A DNA stretch of 48,005 nucleotides, taken from positions 1 through 48,005 of the forward strand of contig NZ_CACRUY010000044.1 of NCBI RefSeq assembly GCF_902652685.1. Direction: 5' to 3'. This DNA comes from Mycobacterium sp. Marseille-P9652 (GTDB taxonomy: Bacteria; Actinomycetota; Actinomycetes; Mycobacteriales; Mycobacteriaceae). Below, piece by piece: positions 7,562-15,862 of this stretch (the stretch's first letter is position 1; the number at the start of each line of letters is the position of its first letter). The position numbers and the translations under genes were made by a program. Under the pieces are notes generated by a model that saw only the letters and a list, made by a program, of their open reading frames with translations, made no database searches and was not told the DNA's origin.

Positions 7562-8197
7562 ATGGTCAGGCCCGCGCAGACGGCGCGCAGCGAGCGCACC
7601 CGGGAGGCGTTGATCCAGGCCGCCGCGGTGCGCTTCCTGGGTCAGGGGGTCGAGGAGACGTCGGCCGAACAGATCGCGGCGGACGCCGGAGTGTCGCTGC
7701 GGACGTTCTACCGCCACTTCAGCTCCAAGCACGATCTGTTGTTTGCCGACTACACCGGGTTGCACTGGTTTCGCACGGCGCTGGACGCCCGCCCGGCCGA
7801 CGAACCGATCATCGACTCCGTGCAGTCGGCCATCTTCGCGTTCCCCTATGACGTGGAGGCCGTCACCAAAATCGCCGCACTGCGCGGCGGCGACCTGGAC
7901 CACGGCCGCATCGCCCGCCACATCCAGGAGGTCCAGTCCGATTTCGCCGGCGCCATCGAGGCGCAACTGCACCGGCGTAGCTGCGCGGCGGGGGAGACAC
8001 CCGACGCACGACTGCATGCGGCGGTGACGGCGCGGTGCATCGCGGCCGCGGTGTTCGGCGCGATGGAGTTCTGGATGCTCGGCGAGGACCGGTCGCTCGG
8101 GGAGCTGGCGCGCATGTCTCATGCGGCGCTGGAATCGTTGCGGGCGGGCATCACCGATGCCTGGGTCCCAGGCCCGGACATTCAAGTTTCGTCATAA
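7562..8197 (+). CDS. TetR-family regulator (Rv3830c-like)
   Basis: A 211-aa repressor with a canonical TetR N-terminus: helix 1 RTREALIQAAAVRFLGQG, then the helix-turn-helix SAEQIAADAGVSLRTFYRHF followed by SSKHDLLFADY. The C-terminal ligand domain is not assignable to a known ligand. The ATG at 7562 is preferred over an in-frame ATG at 7520, which lies inside the operator. Similar palindromes stand before the gene and across its stop codon, so it probably controls itself, the divergent DUF2834 gene and the downstream dehydrogenase. Order matches M. tuberculosis Rv3831-Rv3830c-Rv3829c. Confidence 0.93.
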   Translation: MVRPAQTARSERTREALIQAAAVRFLGQGVEETSAEQIAADAGVSLRTFYRHFSSKHDLLFADYTGLHWFRTALDARPADEPIIDSVQSAIFAFPYDVEAVTKIAALRGGDLDHGRIARHIQEVQSDFAGAIEAQLHRRSCAAGETPDARLHAAVTARCIAAAVFGAMEFWMLGEDRSLGELARMSHAALESLRAGITDAWVPGPDIQVSS

Positions 8198-8209
8198 TTG
8201 ACAAAACTT
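8184..8209. promoter_or_regulatory. TetR operator 2
   Basis: AAGTTTCGTCA (8184-8194), a 4-base spacer TAAT, and TGACAAAACTT (8199-8209) form an inverted repeat matching in 10 of 11 positions. The core TCGTCA-N4-TGACAA repeats operator 1 (TTGTCA-N4-TGACAA). It covers the TAA stop of the TetR gene and lies 45 bases upstream of the dehydrogenase start. Confidence 0.75.
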
Positions 8210-8254
8210 GGCGTCCGTGCCAGCCTCCCTTCGGGACTCGTGGAGGGCAGGAAC

Positions 8255-9811
8255 ATGACTGATTTCGACGCGATCGTGGTGGGCGCCGGGCACAACGGGC
8301 TGGCCGCGGCGGTGCTGCTGCAGAAGGCGGGGCTGCGGACCCTGTGCCTGGACACCAAGCTCTACGCGGGTGGCATGGCCTCCACGGTGGAGCTGTTCGA
8401 CGGCTACCGGTTCGAGATCGCCGGCTCGGTGCAGTTCCCGACCGCCGCCGTGGTGGTGAACGAGCTCGGCCTCGACACCCTGCCGACCATCGACCTCGAC
8501 GTGATGTCGGTGGCGCTGCGCGGCGTCGGCGACGACCCGCTGGTCCAGTACAGCGACCCGATCAAGCTCTTCACCCACCTCAACGAGGTGCACGGGTCGG
8601 ACGCCGTCAACGGGATGGCGGGGCTGATGGCCTGGAGCCAGGCGCCCACCCGGGCGCTGGGCCGGTTCGAGGCGGGCACGCCGCCGAAGACTTTCGACGA
8701 GATGTATGCCTGCGCCACAAACGAATTCGAGCGCTCGGCGATCGACGACATGCTGTTCGGCTCGGTCACCGACGTGCTGGACCGCTACCTGCCCGACCGC
8801 GAGAAGCACGCCGCGCTGCGCGGCTCGATGACCGTGCTGGCGGTCAACACGCTGTACCGCGGCCCGTCCACGCCGGGCAGCGCGGCGGCGCTCGCGTTCG
8901 GGCTGGGCGTGCCCGACGGCGACACGATGCAGATGAAGAAGCTGCGCGGCGGCATCGGCGCGCTCACGTCGCACCTCGGCGAACTGCTGGAGCGCCACGG
9001 CGGCGAGATCCGCTTGCGCACCAAGGTGACCGAGATCGTCGTCGCGGACGGGCGGGTGACCGGGGTCCGCACCGAGGGCGGCGACACCATCACCGCGCCG
9101 ATCGTCGTCTCCGGGATCGCGCCGGACGTGACGCTCAACGAACTGGTCGACTCCGCGGCCCTGCCCGCCGACACCCGCCAGCGCTACGCGGGGACCGACC
9201 ACCGCGGCAGCTACCTGCAGATGCACTTCGCGCTGGAGGAGGCGCCGGAATTCGCCGCGCCCTACGAGGCGCTCAACGACCCCGCAATGCAGGCGTCGCT
9301 CGGGTTGTTCTGCACGCCGGAGGAGGTGCAGCAGCAGTGGGAGGATTGCCGGCGCGGGATCGTCCCGGCGGATCCCACGGTGGTGCTTCAGATCCCGTCG
9401 CAGAACGACCCGGACCTGGCGCCGCCGGGCAAGCACGCCGCGTCGGCGTTCGCGCTGTGGTTCCCGATCGAGGGCGGCGCGGACTACGGCCGGTCGAAGG
9501 TCGAGATGGGGCAGCGCGTGATCGACAAGATCACCCGCCTCGCGCCCAACTTCGAGCGCAGCATCATCCGGCACACCACCTTCACGCCCAAGCACATGGG
9601 GGTGATGTTCGGGGCGCCCGGCGGCGACTACTGCCACGGCCTGCTCAACGCCGACCAGATCGGGCCCAACCGGCCCGGGCCGAAAGGTTTTGTCGGCCAG
9701 CCCATTCCGATCAAGGGGCTGTACCTGGGCAGTGCCGGCTGCCACGGAGGCCCGGGGATCACGTTCATTCCGGGTTACAACGCCGCCCGCGCGGCCCTCG
9801 AGGGGCTCTGA
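8255..9811 (+). CDS. FAD-dependent oxidoreductase, phytoene-desaturase-like (Rv3829c-like)
   Basis: A 518-aa flavoprotein of the CrtI/amine-oxidase fold. The dinucleotide-binding site is at the N-terminus (AIVVGAGHNGLAAAVLLQKAG); a second nucleotide segment is around VTEIVVADGRVTGVRT (about 265-285); the C-terminal FAD contact is GLYLGSAGCHGGPGITFIPG. The substrate is unknown; homologues are called phytoene dehydrogenase-like, but no carotenoid genes are nearby. The ATG at 8255 has a good ribosome site (GGAGGG, 8242-8247). TetR operator 2 lies in front of it. Confidence 0.92.
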   Translation: MTDFDAIVVGAGHNGLAAAVLLQKAGLRTLCLDTKLYAGGMASTVELFDGYRFEIAGSVQFPTAAVVVNELGLDTLPTIDLDVMSVALRGVGDDPLVQYSDPIKLFTHLNEVHGSDAVNGMAGLMAWSQAPTRALGRFEAGTPPKTFDEMYACATNEFERSAIDDMLFGSVTDVLDRYLPDREKHAALRGSMTVLAVNTLYRGPSTPGSAAALAFGLGVPDGDTMQMKKLRGGIGALTSHLGELLERHGGEIRLRTKVTEIVVADGRVTGVRTEGGDTITAPIVVSGIAPDVTLNELVDSAALPADTRQRYAGTDHRGSYLQMHFALEEAPEFAAPYEALNDPAMQASLGLFCTPEEVQQQWEDCRRGIVPADPTVVLQIPSQNDPDLAPPGKHAASAFALWFPIEGGADYGRSKVEMGQRVIDKITRLAPNFERSIIRHTTFTPKHMGVMFGAPGGDYCHGLLNADQIGPNRPGPKGFVGQPIPIKGLYLGSAGCHGGPGITFIPGYNAARAALEGL

Positions 9812-9825
9812 CGCTCCCGACCCTT

Positions 9826-9888
9826 CGCCGAACGTGCACTCAGCGCGAGAAATCGCGCGGAGAATGCACATGGAATGCACGTTCGGCG
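9826..9888. terminator. Bidirectional hairpin between convergent genes
   Basis: A perfect 13-bp inverted repeat (9826-9838 CGCCGAACGTGCA with 9876-9888) encloses a second hairpin, GCGCGA-GAAA-TCGCGC (9843-9858). It fills the 96-base gap between two converging stop codons and is a natural terminator for both directions. The nested shape also resembles dispersed mycobacterial intergenic palindromes. Confidence 0.6.
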
Positions 9889-9907
9889 CCGAGAAAGGTG
9901 AGGCGTC

Positions 9908-10243
9908 CTACCCGCGACGGCTGAGCAGCTCGTCGAGCAGCGCGGTGAACTCGTCCGGGCGGGCCGGGGTGAACGCGGGGCTGGGCCAGGTGCCCGGCAC
10001 GTCCAGGGTGATCAGCGTCGACTTCAACGGCCGGCCCACGTCCAGCGGGAGCCAGCGGCGAAAGTCGCTGCTGCCCCAGATGCGCAACCGCTGCATGAAG
10101 AGGCCCAGCGGCTCGGTCTTGTAGCCCTGCACCGCATCCAGCGCGATGACCTTCGACGTGCCCGACGGAAAGTGGTAGCGGCGCAGGGTGATCGCCTCGC
10201 GGTCGAGCTGAACCAGGCCATCGTCGTAAGAAGAGCCGGTCAT
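9908..10243 (-). CDS. Conserved 111-aa protein, possibly PH-like (Rv3819-like)
   Basis: The ATG at 10241-10243 overlaps the upstream MBL-Rieske gene stop (ATGA), giving 111 aa, the length I recall for M. tuberculosis Rv3819. The pattern of short beta strands (LDREAITLRRYHFP, SKVIALDAVQGYK, LRIWGSSDFRRWLPLD) and a C-terminal helix (PDEFTALLDELLSRR) looks like a bacterial PH-type fold; this is inference. No TM segment. It is coupled to the upstream gene and probably works with it. Confidence 0.8.
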   Translation of the reverse strand: MTGSSYDDGLVQLDREAITLRRYHFPSGTSKVIALDAVQGYKTEPLGLFMQRLRIWGSSDFRRWLPLDVGRPLKSTLITLDVPGTWPSPAFTPARPDEFTALLDELLSRRG

Positions 10244-11790
10244 TCCCGCGAGCTCCGCAGCGGGTGGCCCCGCGCGGTGAGGCAGTGGCCGTCGTCGAGC
10301 CGCCACTGCCAGCCGTGCAGGTTGCAGGTGAGCGTATTGCCCTCGATCACACCGAATTTCGAGAGGTCCGCCTTGAGGTGCGGGCAGCGGCGCTGCAGCT
10401 GCCAGCCGTCCATCGTGATCGACGCCGTGTCGTCGTGGGTCTCGGCGAACCAGCCGTCGGCGTAGGCGATGCGCTCGTCGGTGAGGCACTTGAAGAACGT
10501 GTACAGGTACTCGTTGTAGCCGCCGACGCGCCAGGCCCGGAAACGGGTGGACAGGAAAATCGTGTTCACCCAGTCGGGTTCGCGGTCGCGCAGCACGGTT
10601 CGCACCAACTCCGGCGCGATGGCGAAGCCATAGCGGACCTTCTCGTCCGGAACCCGCTCCCGCACGGTCCTTTTCGGGAAGTCGAGGATCACCGACTCCG
10701 GACCGAGCACCAGTTCGACGGGGTAGCCGATGCCGTCGCAGATCTCGTTGCTGGCCAGCATGACCGGCTCGAACAGGGCGCGCAGCGGCTCGAGCAGCGG
10801 TTCACCCTCAGCGGGGGCCCAGCCGGCCCGCTCCGCGGCGATGACGGGCGCCATCCGCTCGGCGTAGTCGGCGATGTAGGCCGTCTTGCCGGTGGTGAAG
10901 ATGGCCTCCACCTCGTCATCGGGGAGCGGGTGGGTGAGCGATTCGAGCGTCGAACCGGTCAACGCCGCGGTGGACCCCGGCATCATCAGCAGGCCGCCGT
11001 CGTGCCCGTTGCGCCGCATCTGATCGAGGAACACCACCTGGTCGGGGAAGATGTTCGCCGGGTCGCCGTGGTCGTCGTTGAGGTCGCGTAACTCGGGATC
11101 CAAAAAGCACGGCGGACCCGCCGACGGGATCACCCACGTCGCCCCGACCTGGGCGATGTACTGGCGGGCGCGGTCCATCTGCCGCTGCCGCTTCTGGATG
11201 CCGAACGACTGCTTGGCGCGGGCCGGCATGTCGTAGACCATCGGATACCAGATGGCCCCGGAGTACTGCAGCATGTGCACGTCGACATGGCCGAACTCCG
11301 TCGCCAGCACGTCCAGGTCCACCGGGCGGGCGTCATTCATGTTGAAAACCGTTGTAACGCCGTCGGACACGGCCAGCGCCGAGTCGCCGATCGGGCCGTC
11401 GGCGGGTGCGCGCAGCGCGATCACCATGACGTCGAGGTCGCCCTTGGGGCCGCTGAGGCGGTGCTTGACGGAGTTGGTCGTCTCGAAGAACCGGTGGAAC
11501 CCGAGCTTCTGCAGCTCGTTGCGCAGGTCCGGGACGGGGAAGTCCGGCAGCAACACCACCGCGTCCTTGTTGACGTGCTCGGCCAGGTTCTTCGGGTCGA
11601 AGTGGTCCTTGTGGAGGTGCGAGACGTACAGGTAGTCGCAGGCGCCCAGGGCGTCCCAGTCCAGGCCGCTGTTGTCCGGGAACGGGAACCAGGACGCGAA
11701 GTAGGCGGGATTGACCCAGGGGTCGCAGAGGATGCTGCCCGCGTGGGTCTCGATGAGAAATCCGGCGTGGCCGACGCTGGTGACCTGCAC
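10240..11790 (-). CDS. Metallo-beta-lactamase-fold protein with C-terminal Rieske domain (Rv3818-like)
   Basis: A 516-aa fusion. The N-terminal MBL fold (about 1-300) shows GHAGFLIET, the metal motif HLHKDH in VSHLHKDHFDPKNL, and a later histidine-poor half, similar to UlaG-type hydrolases. The C-terminus (about 460-510) is a Rieske [2Fe-2S] site, CPHL then CNLHGWQW. The combination recalls CMP-sialic acid hydroxylase-like proteins, in which the Rieske domain comes first; here the order is reversed. The GTG at 11790 gives the exact 516-aa length I recall for Rv3818; an upstream extension of 45 residues is low-complexity. The reaction is unknown; electron transfer to a metal-bound substrate is plausible. 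Confidence 0.9.
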   Translation of the reverse strand: MQVTSVGHAGFLIETHAGSILCDPWVNPAYFASWFPFPDNSGLDWDALGACDYLYVSHLHKDHFDPKNLAEHVNKDAVVLLPDFPVPDLRNELQKLGFHRFFETTNSVKHRLSGPKGDLDVMVIALRAPADGPIGDSALAVSDGVTTVFNMNDARPVDLDVLATEFGHVDVHMLQYSGAIWYPMVYDMPARAKQSFGIQKRQRQMDRARQYIAQVGATWVIPSAGPPCFLDPELRDLNDDHGDPANIFPDQVVFLDQMRRNGHDGGLLMMPGSTAALTGSTLESLTHPLPDDEVEAIFTTGKTAYIADYAERMAPVIAAERAGWAPAEGEPLLEPLRALFEPVMLASNEICDGIGYPVELVLGPESVILDFPKRTVRERVPDEKVRYGFAIAPELVRTVLRDREPDWVNTIFLSTRFRAWRVGGYNEYLYTFFKCLTDERIAYADGWFAETHDDTASITMDGWQLQRRCPHLKADLSKFGVIEGNTLTCNLHGWQWRLDDGHCLTARGHPLRSSRE

Positions 11791-11899
11791 AAATACCTTT
11801 CGGCGCCGTTGCGTGTAAGGGCCTGTAGCCCACGAGCTTAGCGTGCGGCAGGGGTCGCCGGGGGATGGCTCACAGCCGGGAGCACTAGGCTGATCGGTT
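11791..11899. promoter_or_regulatory. Divergent promoter region
   Basis: This 109-base gap lies between the divergent MBL-Rieske and first acyltransferase genes. TAGGCT at 11886-11891, 8 bases before the acyltransferase GTG, is a leaderless-type -10. The phosphotransferase gene that I recall here in M. tuberculosis (Rv3817) is absent. Confidence 0.5.
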
Positions 11900-12667
11900 G
11901 TGGAACCGGTATACGGGACTGTCATTCAGCTCGCCCGCCTGGTCTGGCGCATACAGGGTCTGCGGATCACTGTTGCGGGCGTCGAGAACCTGCCGAAGAG
12001 CGGTGGCGCCGTCATCGCGATCAACCACACCGGCTACCTGGACTTCACCTTCGCGGGCCTGCCCGCCTACGAGCAGGGGCTGGGCCGCAAGGTCCGGTTC
12101 ATGGCCAAGCAGGAGGTGTTCGACAGCAAGCTCACGGGGCCGATCATGCGCAGCCTGCGCCACATCTCCGTGAACCGGCAGGACGGCGCCGCGTCGTACG
12201 AGGAGGCGGTCCGCAACCTCAAGGACGGTGAGCTGGTGGGCGTCTACCCCGAGGCCACGATCAGCCGCAGCTTCGAGATCAAGGAGTTCAAGTCCGGCGC
12301 CGCGCGCATGGCCGTCGAGGCCGGCGTGCCGATCGTTCCGGTGATCGTCTGGGGCGCGCAGCGGATCTGGACCAAGGGCCACCCGAAGAAGCTGTTCCGC
12401 CCCAAGGTGCCGGTCGTGGTGCTCGTCGGCGAACCGATCCCGCCGACGCTCGGCACCGCGGAACTGAACACGCTGCTGCACTCGCGCATGCAGCACCTGC
12501 TGGAAGAGGCGCAGGCAATCTACGGGCCGCACCCCGCCGGCGAGTTCTGGGTGCCGCGCCGGCTGGGCGGCGGCGCCCCGTCGCTGGCCGAGGCGGCCCG
12601 CATGGACGCGGAGGAGGCGGCCGCCCGGGCGGCGCGCCGCGCCCAGTCCGCGGGGCCGCCGGAGTAG
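11900..12667 (+). CDS. 1-acylglycerol-3-phosphate acyltransferase-like protein (first of three; Rv3816c-like)
   Basis: A 255-aa PlsC-type acyltransferase. Motif I is INHTGYLD (NHxxxxD: the His is catalytic, the Asp is the relay), motif III is YPEATIS and motif IV is VPIVPVIVWG. It would transfer acyl groups to lysophosphatidate or a related lysolipid at the membrane face. An N-terminal amphipathic helix (VIQLARLVWRI) may hold it to the membrane. It is followed at 9 bases by a paralogue. Expected start GTG, with the -10 box 8 bases upstream. The exact acceptor is unknown. Confidence 0.92.
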   Translation: MEPVYGTVIQLARLVWRIQGLRITVAGVENLPKSGGAVIAINHTGYLDFTFAGLPAYEQGLGRKVRFMAKQEVFDSKLTGPIMRSLRHISVNRQDGAASYEEAVRNLKDGELVGVYPEATISRSFEIKEFKSGAARMAVEAGVPIVPVIVWGAQRIWTKGHPKKLFRPKVPVVVLVGEPIPPTLGTAELNTLLHSRMQHLLEEAQAIYGPHPAGEFWVPRRLGGGAPSLAEAARMDAEEAAARAARRAQSAGPPE

Positions 12668-12676
12668 GCGGTCCGC

Positions 12677-13429
12677 GTGGAGCCGACTTTCCGCACCCTC
12701 GAGGCCGTGGCCAAGCTGGTCGTCCGGGCCACGGGAAGCCGGATCACGTTCCGCGGCGAAGAGCACATCCCGGGCCGCGGGGGCGCGGTGATCGCGATCA
12801 ACCACACCAGCTACGTCGACTGGCTGCCCGCCGCGCTGGCCGTCCACCGCCGGCGCCGCCGGCTCAGATTCATGATCAAGGCCGAGATGCAGCGGGTACG
12901 CGTGGTCAATTTCCTGATCCGGCACACCAAGACCATTCCGGTGGACCGCCGCGCCGGGGCGCAGGCCTATGCCGTGGCCGTCCAGCGCCTGCGCGAGGGC
13001 GAGCTCGTCGGCGTCTATCCCGAGGCGACCATCAGCCGCAGCTTCGAGCTCAAGGAGTTCAAAACCGGCGCGGCCCGGATGGCGATCGACGCGGACGTGC
13101 CGATCGTTCCGGTGATCGTGTGGGGAGCACATCGGATCTGGACCAAGGACCACCCGCGGAGCTTAGGCCGCACTAAGATACCGATTACTGTGCAGGTGGG
13201 TGCGCCGTTGCATCCGGCGGACGACATCGCGCGGACCGATGCCGCGCTGCGCGAGTCGATGACGACGCTGCTGCACCTCGCGCAAGGGGACTATCCGCAC
13301 GAGCCTGGGGCGTGGTGGGTGCCGCAGCGGCTGGGCGGTGGGGCACCGGCGGTGGCCGAGGCCGCGCGGATCGAGGCCGAAGAGGCCGCGGCGCGCGCGG
13401 CGAGCCGTAGCGCGCGCCCGTCGCGTTAG
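12677..13429 (+). CDS. PlsC-type acyltransferase (second of three; Rv3815c-like)
   Basis: A 250-aa paralogue of the preceding gene, with motif I INHTSYVDW, YPEATISRSFELKEFKTGAARM (EAT motif) and VPIVPVIVWGAHRIW. The C-terminal tail is Ala/Arg/Glu-rich and diverges from its neighbours. GTG start at 12677, 9 bases after the previous stop. About two thirds of the core appears shared with the flanking copies by eye, which points to tandem duplication. Confidence 0.92.
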   Translation: MEPTFRTLEAVAKLVVRATGSRITFRGEEHIPGRGGAVIAINHTSYVDWLPAALAVHRRRRRLRFMIKAEMQRVRVVNFLIRHTKTIPVDRRAGAQAYAVAVQRLREGELVGVYPEATISRSFELKEFKTGAARMAIDADVPIVPVIVWGAHRIWTKDHPRSLGRTKIPITVQVGAPLHPADDIARTDAALRESMTTLLHLAQGDYPHEPGAWWVPQRLGGGAPAVAEAARIEAEEAAARAASRSARPSR

Positions 13430-13442
13430 GCGAGGAGGAGAC

Positions 13443-14228
13443 ATGCCCGAGGGGTTCTACCGGCTGTGCGAGTGGATCGTTCCCCCGATGGTCGCGATGC
13501 AGGGGACCAAGTTCACGTTCGAGGGCCTCGAGAACATCCCGGCGCGCGGGGGCGCGCTGATCGCCCAGAACCACACCAGCTACCTGGACTGGCTGCCCAC
13601 GCTGCTCGCCGTGAAGGAGCGCGGCCGGCGCGCGTACTTCATGATCAAGGCCGAGATGGCCGACGTGAAGGCGGTCAACTACGTCATCAACCACGCCCGG
13701 CTGATCCCGGTGGACCGCAGGGCCGGCCATGACGCGTTCGACGTGGCCGTGCAGCGGCTGCGGCAGGGGGAGCTGATCGGCATGCACCCCGAGGCCACGA
13801 TCAGCCGCAGCTACGAGCTGCGCGAGTTCAAGACCGGCGCCGCCCGGATGGCGCAGGCCGGCGGGGTGCCGATCCTGCCGGTCATCGTGTGGGGTGCGCA
13901 CCGGATCTGGCCCAAGGACCATCCCAAGAAGGTGTTCCGCAACAAGGTTCCGGTCACGGTCTCCGTCGGGCGGCCGCTGCCGCCGCACGGCACCCCTGAG
14001 CAGCTGAACTCGGAGCTGCGGCAGGCGATGAAGTCGATGCTCTACCGCGTCCAGGAGGAGTATCCGCATCCGGCGGGCGAGTACTGGGTGCCGCGGCGGC
14101 TGGGCGGGGCCGCGCCGACACAGGACATCTCCCAGGCGATCCGGCTGGCCGAACTGCAGGAGCGCGCCAAGAGGTACGGGACCGACGGGGTGACGCGGCC
14201 GGGGCAGAATCAGAGCGGATTGCATTGA
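13443..14228 (+). CDS. PlsC-type acyltransferase (third of three; Rv3814c-like)
   Basis: A 261-aa protein, the length I recall for Rv3814c. Motif I is QNHTSYLDW. The EAT motif reads HPEATIS, with His in place of the Tyr of the other two copies. The ATG at 13443 is preceded by a strong GGAGGAG site, the only strong one in the triplet, so this copy may be translated best. Its stop overlaps the following HAD gene. Confidence 0.93.
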   Translation: MPEGFYRLCEWIVPPMVAMQGTKFTFEGLENIPARGGALIAQNHTSYLDWLPTLLAVKERGRRAYFMIKAEMADVKAVNYVINHARLIPVDRRAGHDAFDVAVQRLRQGELIGMHPEATISRSYELREFKTGAARMAQAGGVPILPVIVWGAHRIWPKDHPKKVFRNKVPVTVSVGRPLPPHGTPEQLNSELRQAMKSMLYRVQEEYPHPAGEYWVPRRLGGAAPTQDISQAIRLAELQERAKRYGTDGVTRPGQNQSGLH

Positions 14229-15040
14229 CCCTGCCCGCCCTGATCGCGTGCGACGTCGACGGCACGTTGTTCAACGACGACGAGGCGATCACACCGCGCA
14301 CCCGGGACGCGGTGCTGGCCGCCATCGACGGCGGCGCGCGGTTCATCCTGGCGACGGGCCGCCCGCCCCGGTGGATACGGCCCGTCGTCGACGCGCTCGG
14401 TTTCGCACCGATGGCGGTGTGCGCCAACGGCGCCGTCATCTACGACTCCGCGACCGATCGGGTCGTGTCGGCGCGCACGCTGGAGGTCGACGCGCTGACC
14501 GAGCTCGCCGAGCTCGCCGCGCGGGTCATCCCCGGGGCGGGCCTGGCCGTCGAGCGGATCGGCGAACGCGCCCACGACACCGCGACACCGCAATTCATCA
14601 GCTCGCCGGGATACGAGCACGCGTGGCTGAACCCGGACAACACCGAGGTGTCGATCGAAGACCTGCTCAGCGCGCCGGCCATCAAGCTCTTGATCCGCCA
14701 GGCGGGCGCCCGCAGCGCGGACATGGCGGCGGAGCTGGCGCGGCACGTCGGCATCGAGGGCGACATCACGTACTCCACCGACAACGGGCTCGTCGAGATC
14801 GTGCCGCTGGGAACCAGCAAGGCCACCGGCGTGGAGGAGCTCGCCCGGCCGCTGGGCATCGGTTCCGACGAGATCGTGGCGTTCGGTGACATGCCCAACG
14901 ACATTCCGATGCTCCTGTGGGCGGGGCTCGGCGTCGCGATGGGCAACGCGCACCCCGAGGTGATGGCCGCCGCCGACGAGGTCACCGCGCCGAACAGCGA
15001 CGACGGGGTGGGGCGGGTGCTGGAGCGCTGGTGGCTCTAG
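14225..15040 (+). CDS. HAD-superfamily (Cof-type) phosphatase (Rv3813c-like)
   Basis: A 271-aa Cof-type HAD hydrolase. Motif I is ACDVDGTLFN (Asp nucleophile and acid/base Asp near residues 9-11), motif II is FILATGRPP, a conserved Lys is in the ATSKATGVEELA-like segment, and motif IV is FGDMPNDIPML. These enzymes dephosphorylate sugar phosphates, flavins or similar small metabolites; the substrate here is unknown. The start appears to be TTG at 14225, overlapping the acyltransferase stop (TTGA); no other start precedes the conserved N-terminus. Confidence 0.92.
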   Translation: MTLPALIACDVDGTLFNDDEAITPRTRDAVLAAIDGGARFILATGRPPRWIRPVVDALGFAPMAVCANGAVIYDSATDRVVSARTLEVDALTELAELAARVIPGAGLAVERIGERAHDTATPQFISSPGYEHAWLNPDNTEVSIEDLLSAPAIKLLIRQAGARSADMAAELARHVGIEGDITYSTDNGLVEIVPLGTSKATGVEELARPLGIGSDEIVAFGDMPNDIPMLLWAGLGVAMGNAHPEVMAAADEVTAPNSDDGVGRVLERWWL

Positions 15041-15042
15041 CG

Positions 15043-15062
15043 CCGTGCCGCGCGCGGCACGG
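15043..15062. terminator. Perfect 20-bp palindrome after the HAD gene
   Basis: CCGTGCCGCGCGCGGCACGG is fully self-complementary and begins 3 bases after the HAD stop. It probably ends the acyltransferase-HAD transcript. No T-run follows, as is usual in mycobacteria. It also marks the left border of the polyamine-related insertion. Confidence 0.6.
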
Positions 15063-15160
15063 TACCGCTGACGTCGCTCGCGCGATGTGTCACACTGCCC
15101 GCGTGCCTGCGTTCGGACTCATGACCCGCGTTGACATCCGGGCGCGCCGGGAGACCGCCC

Positions 15161-15862
15161 GTGGCCTCTGACGACGAGTCGCCGCCGGAGGGTGACACAC
15201 CGGCACAAGACAACCCCAGGCACGCGAAAGGCGAGGACGGTCAGCCCGCCGGGGAGGCGACCGACGAGGCCGTTTCGGCGCCGGGCGGCGAATCCGACGA
15301 CGAGGAGACCGGCGGGTCGTCCTCCGGCGGGAGCGTCCGCTTTCAGGACGCGGAGACGTCGCGGCCGCGTCCGCCCAAGCCCGCGGAGCTACGGGCCCGC
15401 AAGAAGTACGAGGACAAGCAGCGCGAGATCGAAGAGGCGCGGCTCGCGGCCGAAGCCAAGCGGCAGAAGCGCAACCGGCGGCTGATCGGCGGCGCGGCCG
15501 CGGTCGGTGTGGTGGGAGTCGTTGCGGGGCTGGGCTATTGGGCGTTGTCGCCGAGCACCGTCACCGCGCAGTGCGTGCAGGACGACCCGAACGGCAACCC
15601 CGTGATCGTCCCGGACAGCTATTGCACCGGCCACACCGCGGGTATGAACGGTTTCTTCTTCTGGGGCGGCCACTCGTACCGCTACTACTACGGCAGCTCG
15701 GGAACCATTGGTTCGCGGCCGATCGGCGGGACCACCGTCGCGCCCAAGGGCGCCACCATCACGACCAAGTCGGGCAGCACGATTCAGCGCGGCGGGTTCG
15801 GGAGCAAGTTCGGGGGCGGTAGCAAGGGCGGCGGCGGTGGGAGCAAGGGCGGCGGCTCGTGA
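15161..15862 (+). CDS. YgiB/DUF1190-like membrane-anchored protein of the ATP-grasp cassette
   Basis: The 233-aa protein has four parts. An acidic disordered N-terminus (1-70) is followed by a charged coiled-coil segment (76-107, ELRARKKYEDKQREIEEARL), one TM helix (108-129), and a periplasm-side part. The last part has two cysteines (138 and 155), an aromatic patch (FFFWGGHSYRYYYGSS) and a Gly/Ser/Lys tail beginning RGGFG (210-214). The RGGFG ending and the partnership with a YgiC-like ligase resemble E. coli YgiB/YjfM (DUF1190), from memory. The GTG at 15161 has GGGAGA upstream. The stop overlaps the ligase start (GTGA). The tail could be an acceptor for the ligase, but this is a guess. Confidence 0.75.
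   Translation: MASDDESPPEGDTPAQDNPRHAKGEDGQPAGEATDEAVSAPGGESDDEETGGSSSGGSVRFQDAETSRPRPPKPAELRARKKYEDKQREIEEARLAAEAKRQKRNRRLIGGAAAVGVVGVVAGLGYWALSPSTVTAQCVQDDPNGNPVIVPDSYCTGHTAGMNGFFFWGGHSYRYYYGSSGTIGSRPIGGTTVAPKGATITTKSGSTIQRGGFGSKFGGGSKGGGGGSKGGGS

Noticed and set aside
15131-15160. Longer N-terminus for the YgiB-like gene
   Set aside because: The GTG at 15161 has GGGAGA 6 bases upstream; the extension has no ribosome site.
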